Positions 5,071 through 5,080 of a stretch of DNA of 5,080 bases are shown in pieces; positions within the stretch are counted from its first letter, which is position 1; each line of letters begins with the position of its first letter. A program made the translations under genes and the position numbers. The stretch is from an uncultured Bacilli bacterium (GTDB lineage Bacteria; Bacillota_I; Bacilli_A; RF39; UBA660): NCBI GenBank assembly GCA_947629195.1, contig CANRCS010000079.1:1-5080 (forward strand), written 5' to 3'. The notes below the pieces were generated by a model. It was given only the letters and a program-made list of their open reading frames with translations. It did not search any database and was not told the DNA's origin.

Positions 5071-5080
5071 AAAATACAAG

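Overview
The window is AT-rich and every gene in it is read from the minus strand, so the genes run from the right edge to the left. The codon usage, strong AGGAGG-type ribosome binding sites, UGA used as a true stop, and a T-box leader point to a low-GC Gram-positive (Bacillota-type) bacterium using genetic code 11. The very low GC, the compact alanyl-tRNA synthetase and the two-helix pilin-like protein suggest a reduced-genome gut lineage of the RF39 / Mollicutes-like Bacilli kind. That placement is inference; Mycoplasma-type code 4 is disfavoured because genes end in TGA and tryptophan is encoded by TGG.

Right part (about 5070 to 2509): an alanine-type T-box leader with specifier GCU, a UGGU acceptor-binding bulge and a terminator/antiterminator pair precedes a two-gene operon. 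The first gene is a P-loop kinase resembling deoxynucleoside monophosphate kinases. The second, overlapping it by one base (TAATG), is alaS encoding a short 593-residue alanyl-tRNA synthetase. It keeps the catalytic core and the editing-site metal ligands but lacks the beta-barrel part before the HxxxH motif and the whole C-terminal C-Ala region.

Middle (2512 to 1144): a near-consensus promoter whose -35 box covers the alaS stop codon drives an unrecognised lysine-rich protein with an N-terminal two-helix hairpin. Then come a promoter with an overlapping 27-bp inverted repeat, tRNA-Ala(UGC) with encoded CCA, a terminator with a UUCG loop, greA (transcription elongation factor) and the greA terminator. 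The tRNA carries the G3:U70 pair recognised by AlaRS, and its A73-CCA end matches the T-box UGGU bulge.

Left part (1111 to 1): a clear promoter starts a tight three-gene envelope operon. It encodes a single-pass membrane protein with an extracellular bacterial Ig-like domain, a two-helix pilin-like membrane protein with four cysteines outside, and the start of a secreted or surface protein (signal peptide) that runs off the window. Its function is unknown. A surface appendage or secretion machine is the most natural guess.

No insertion sequence, CRISPR array or replication origin is visible, and no gene-free stretch exceeds 300 bases. The longest are the T-box leader (about 220 bases), the 127 bases between greA and the envelope operon, and the 119 bases upstream of the tRNA.
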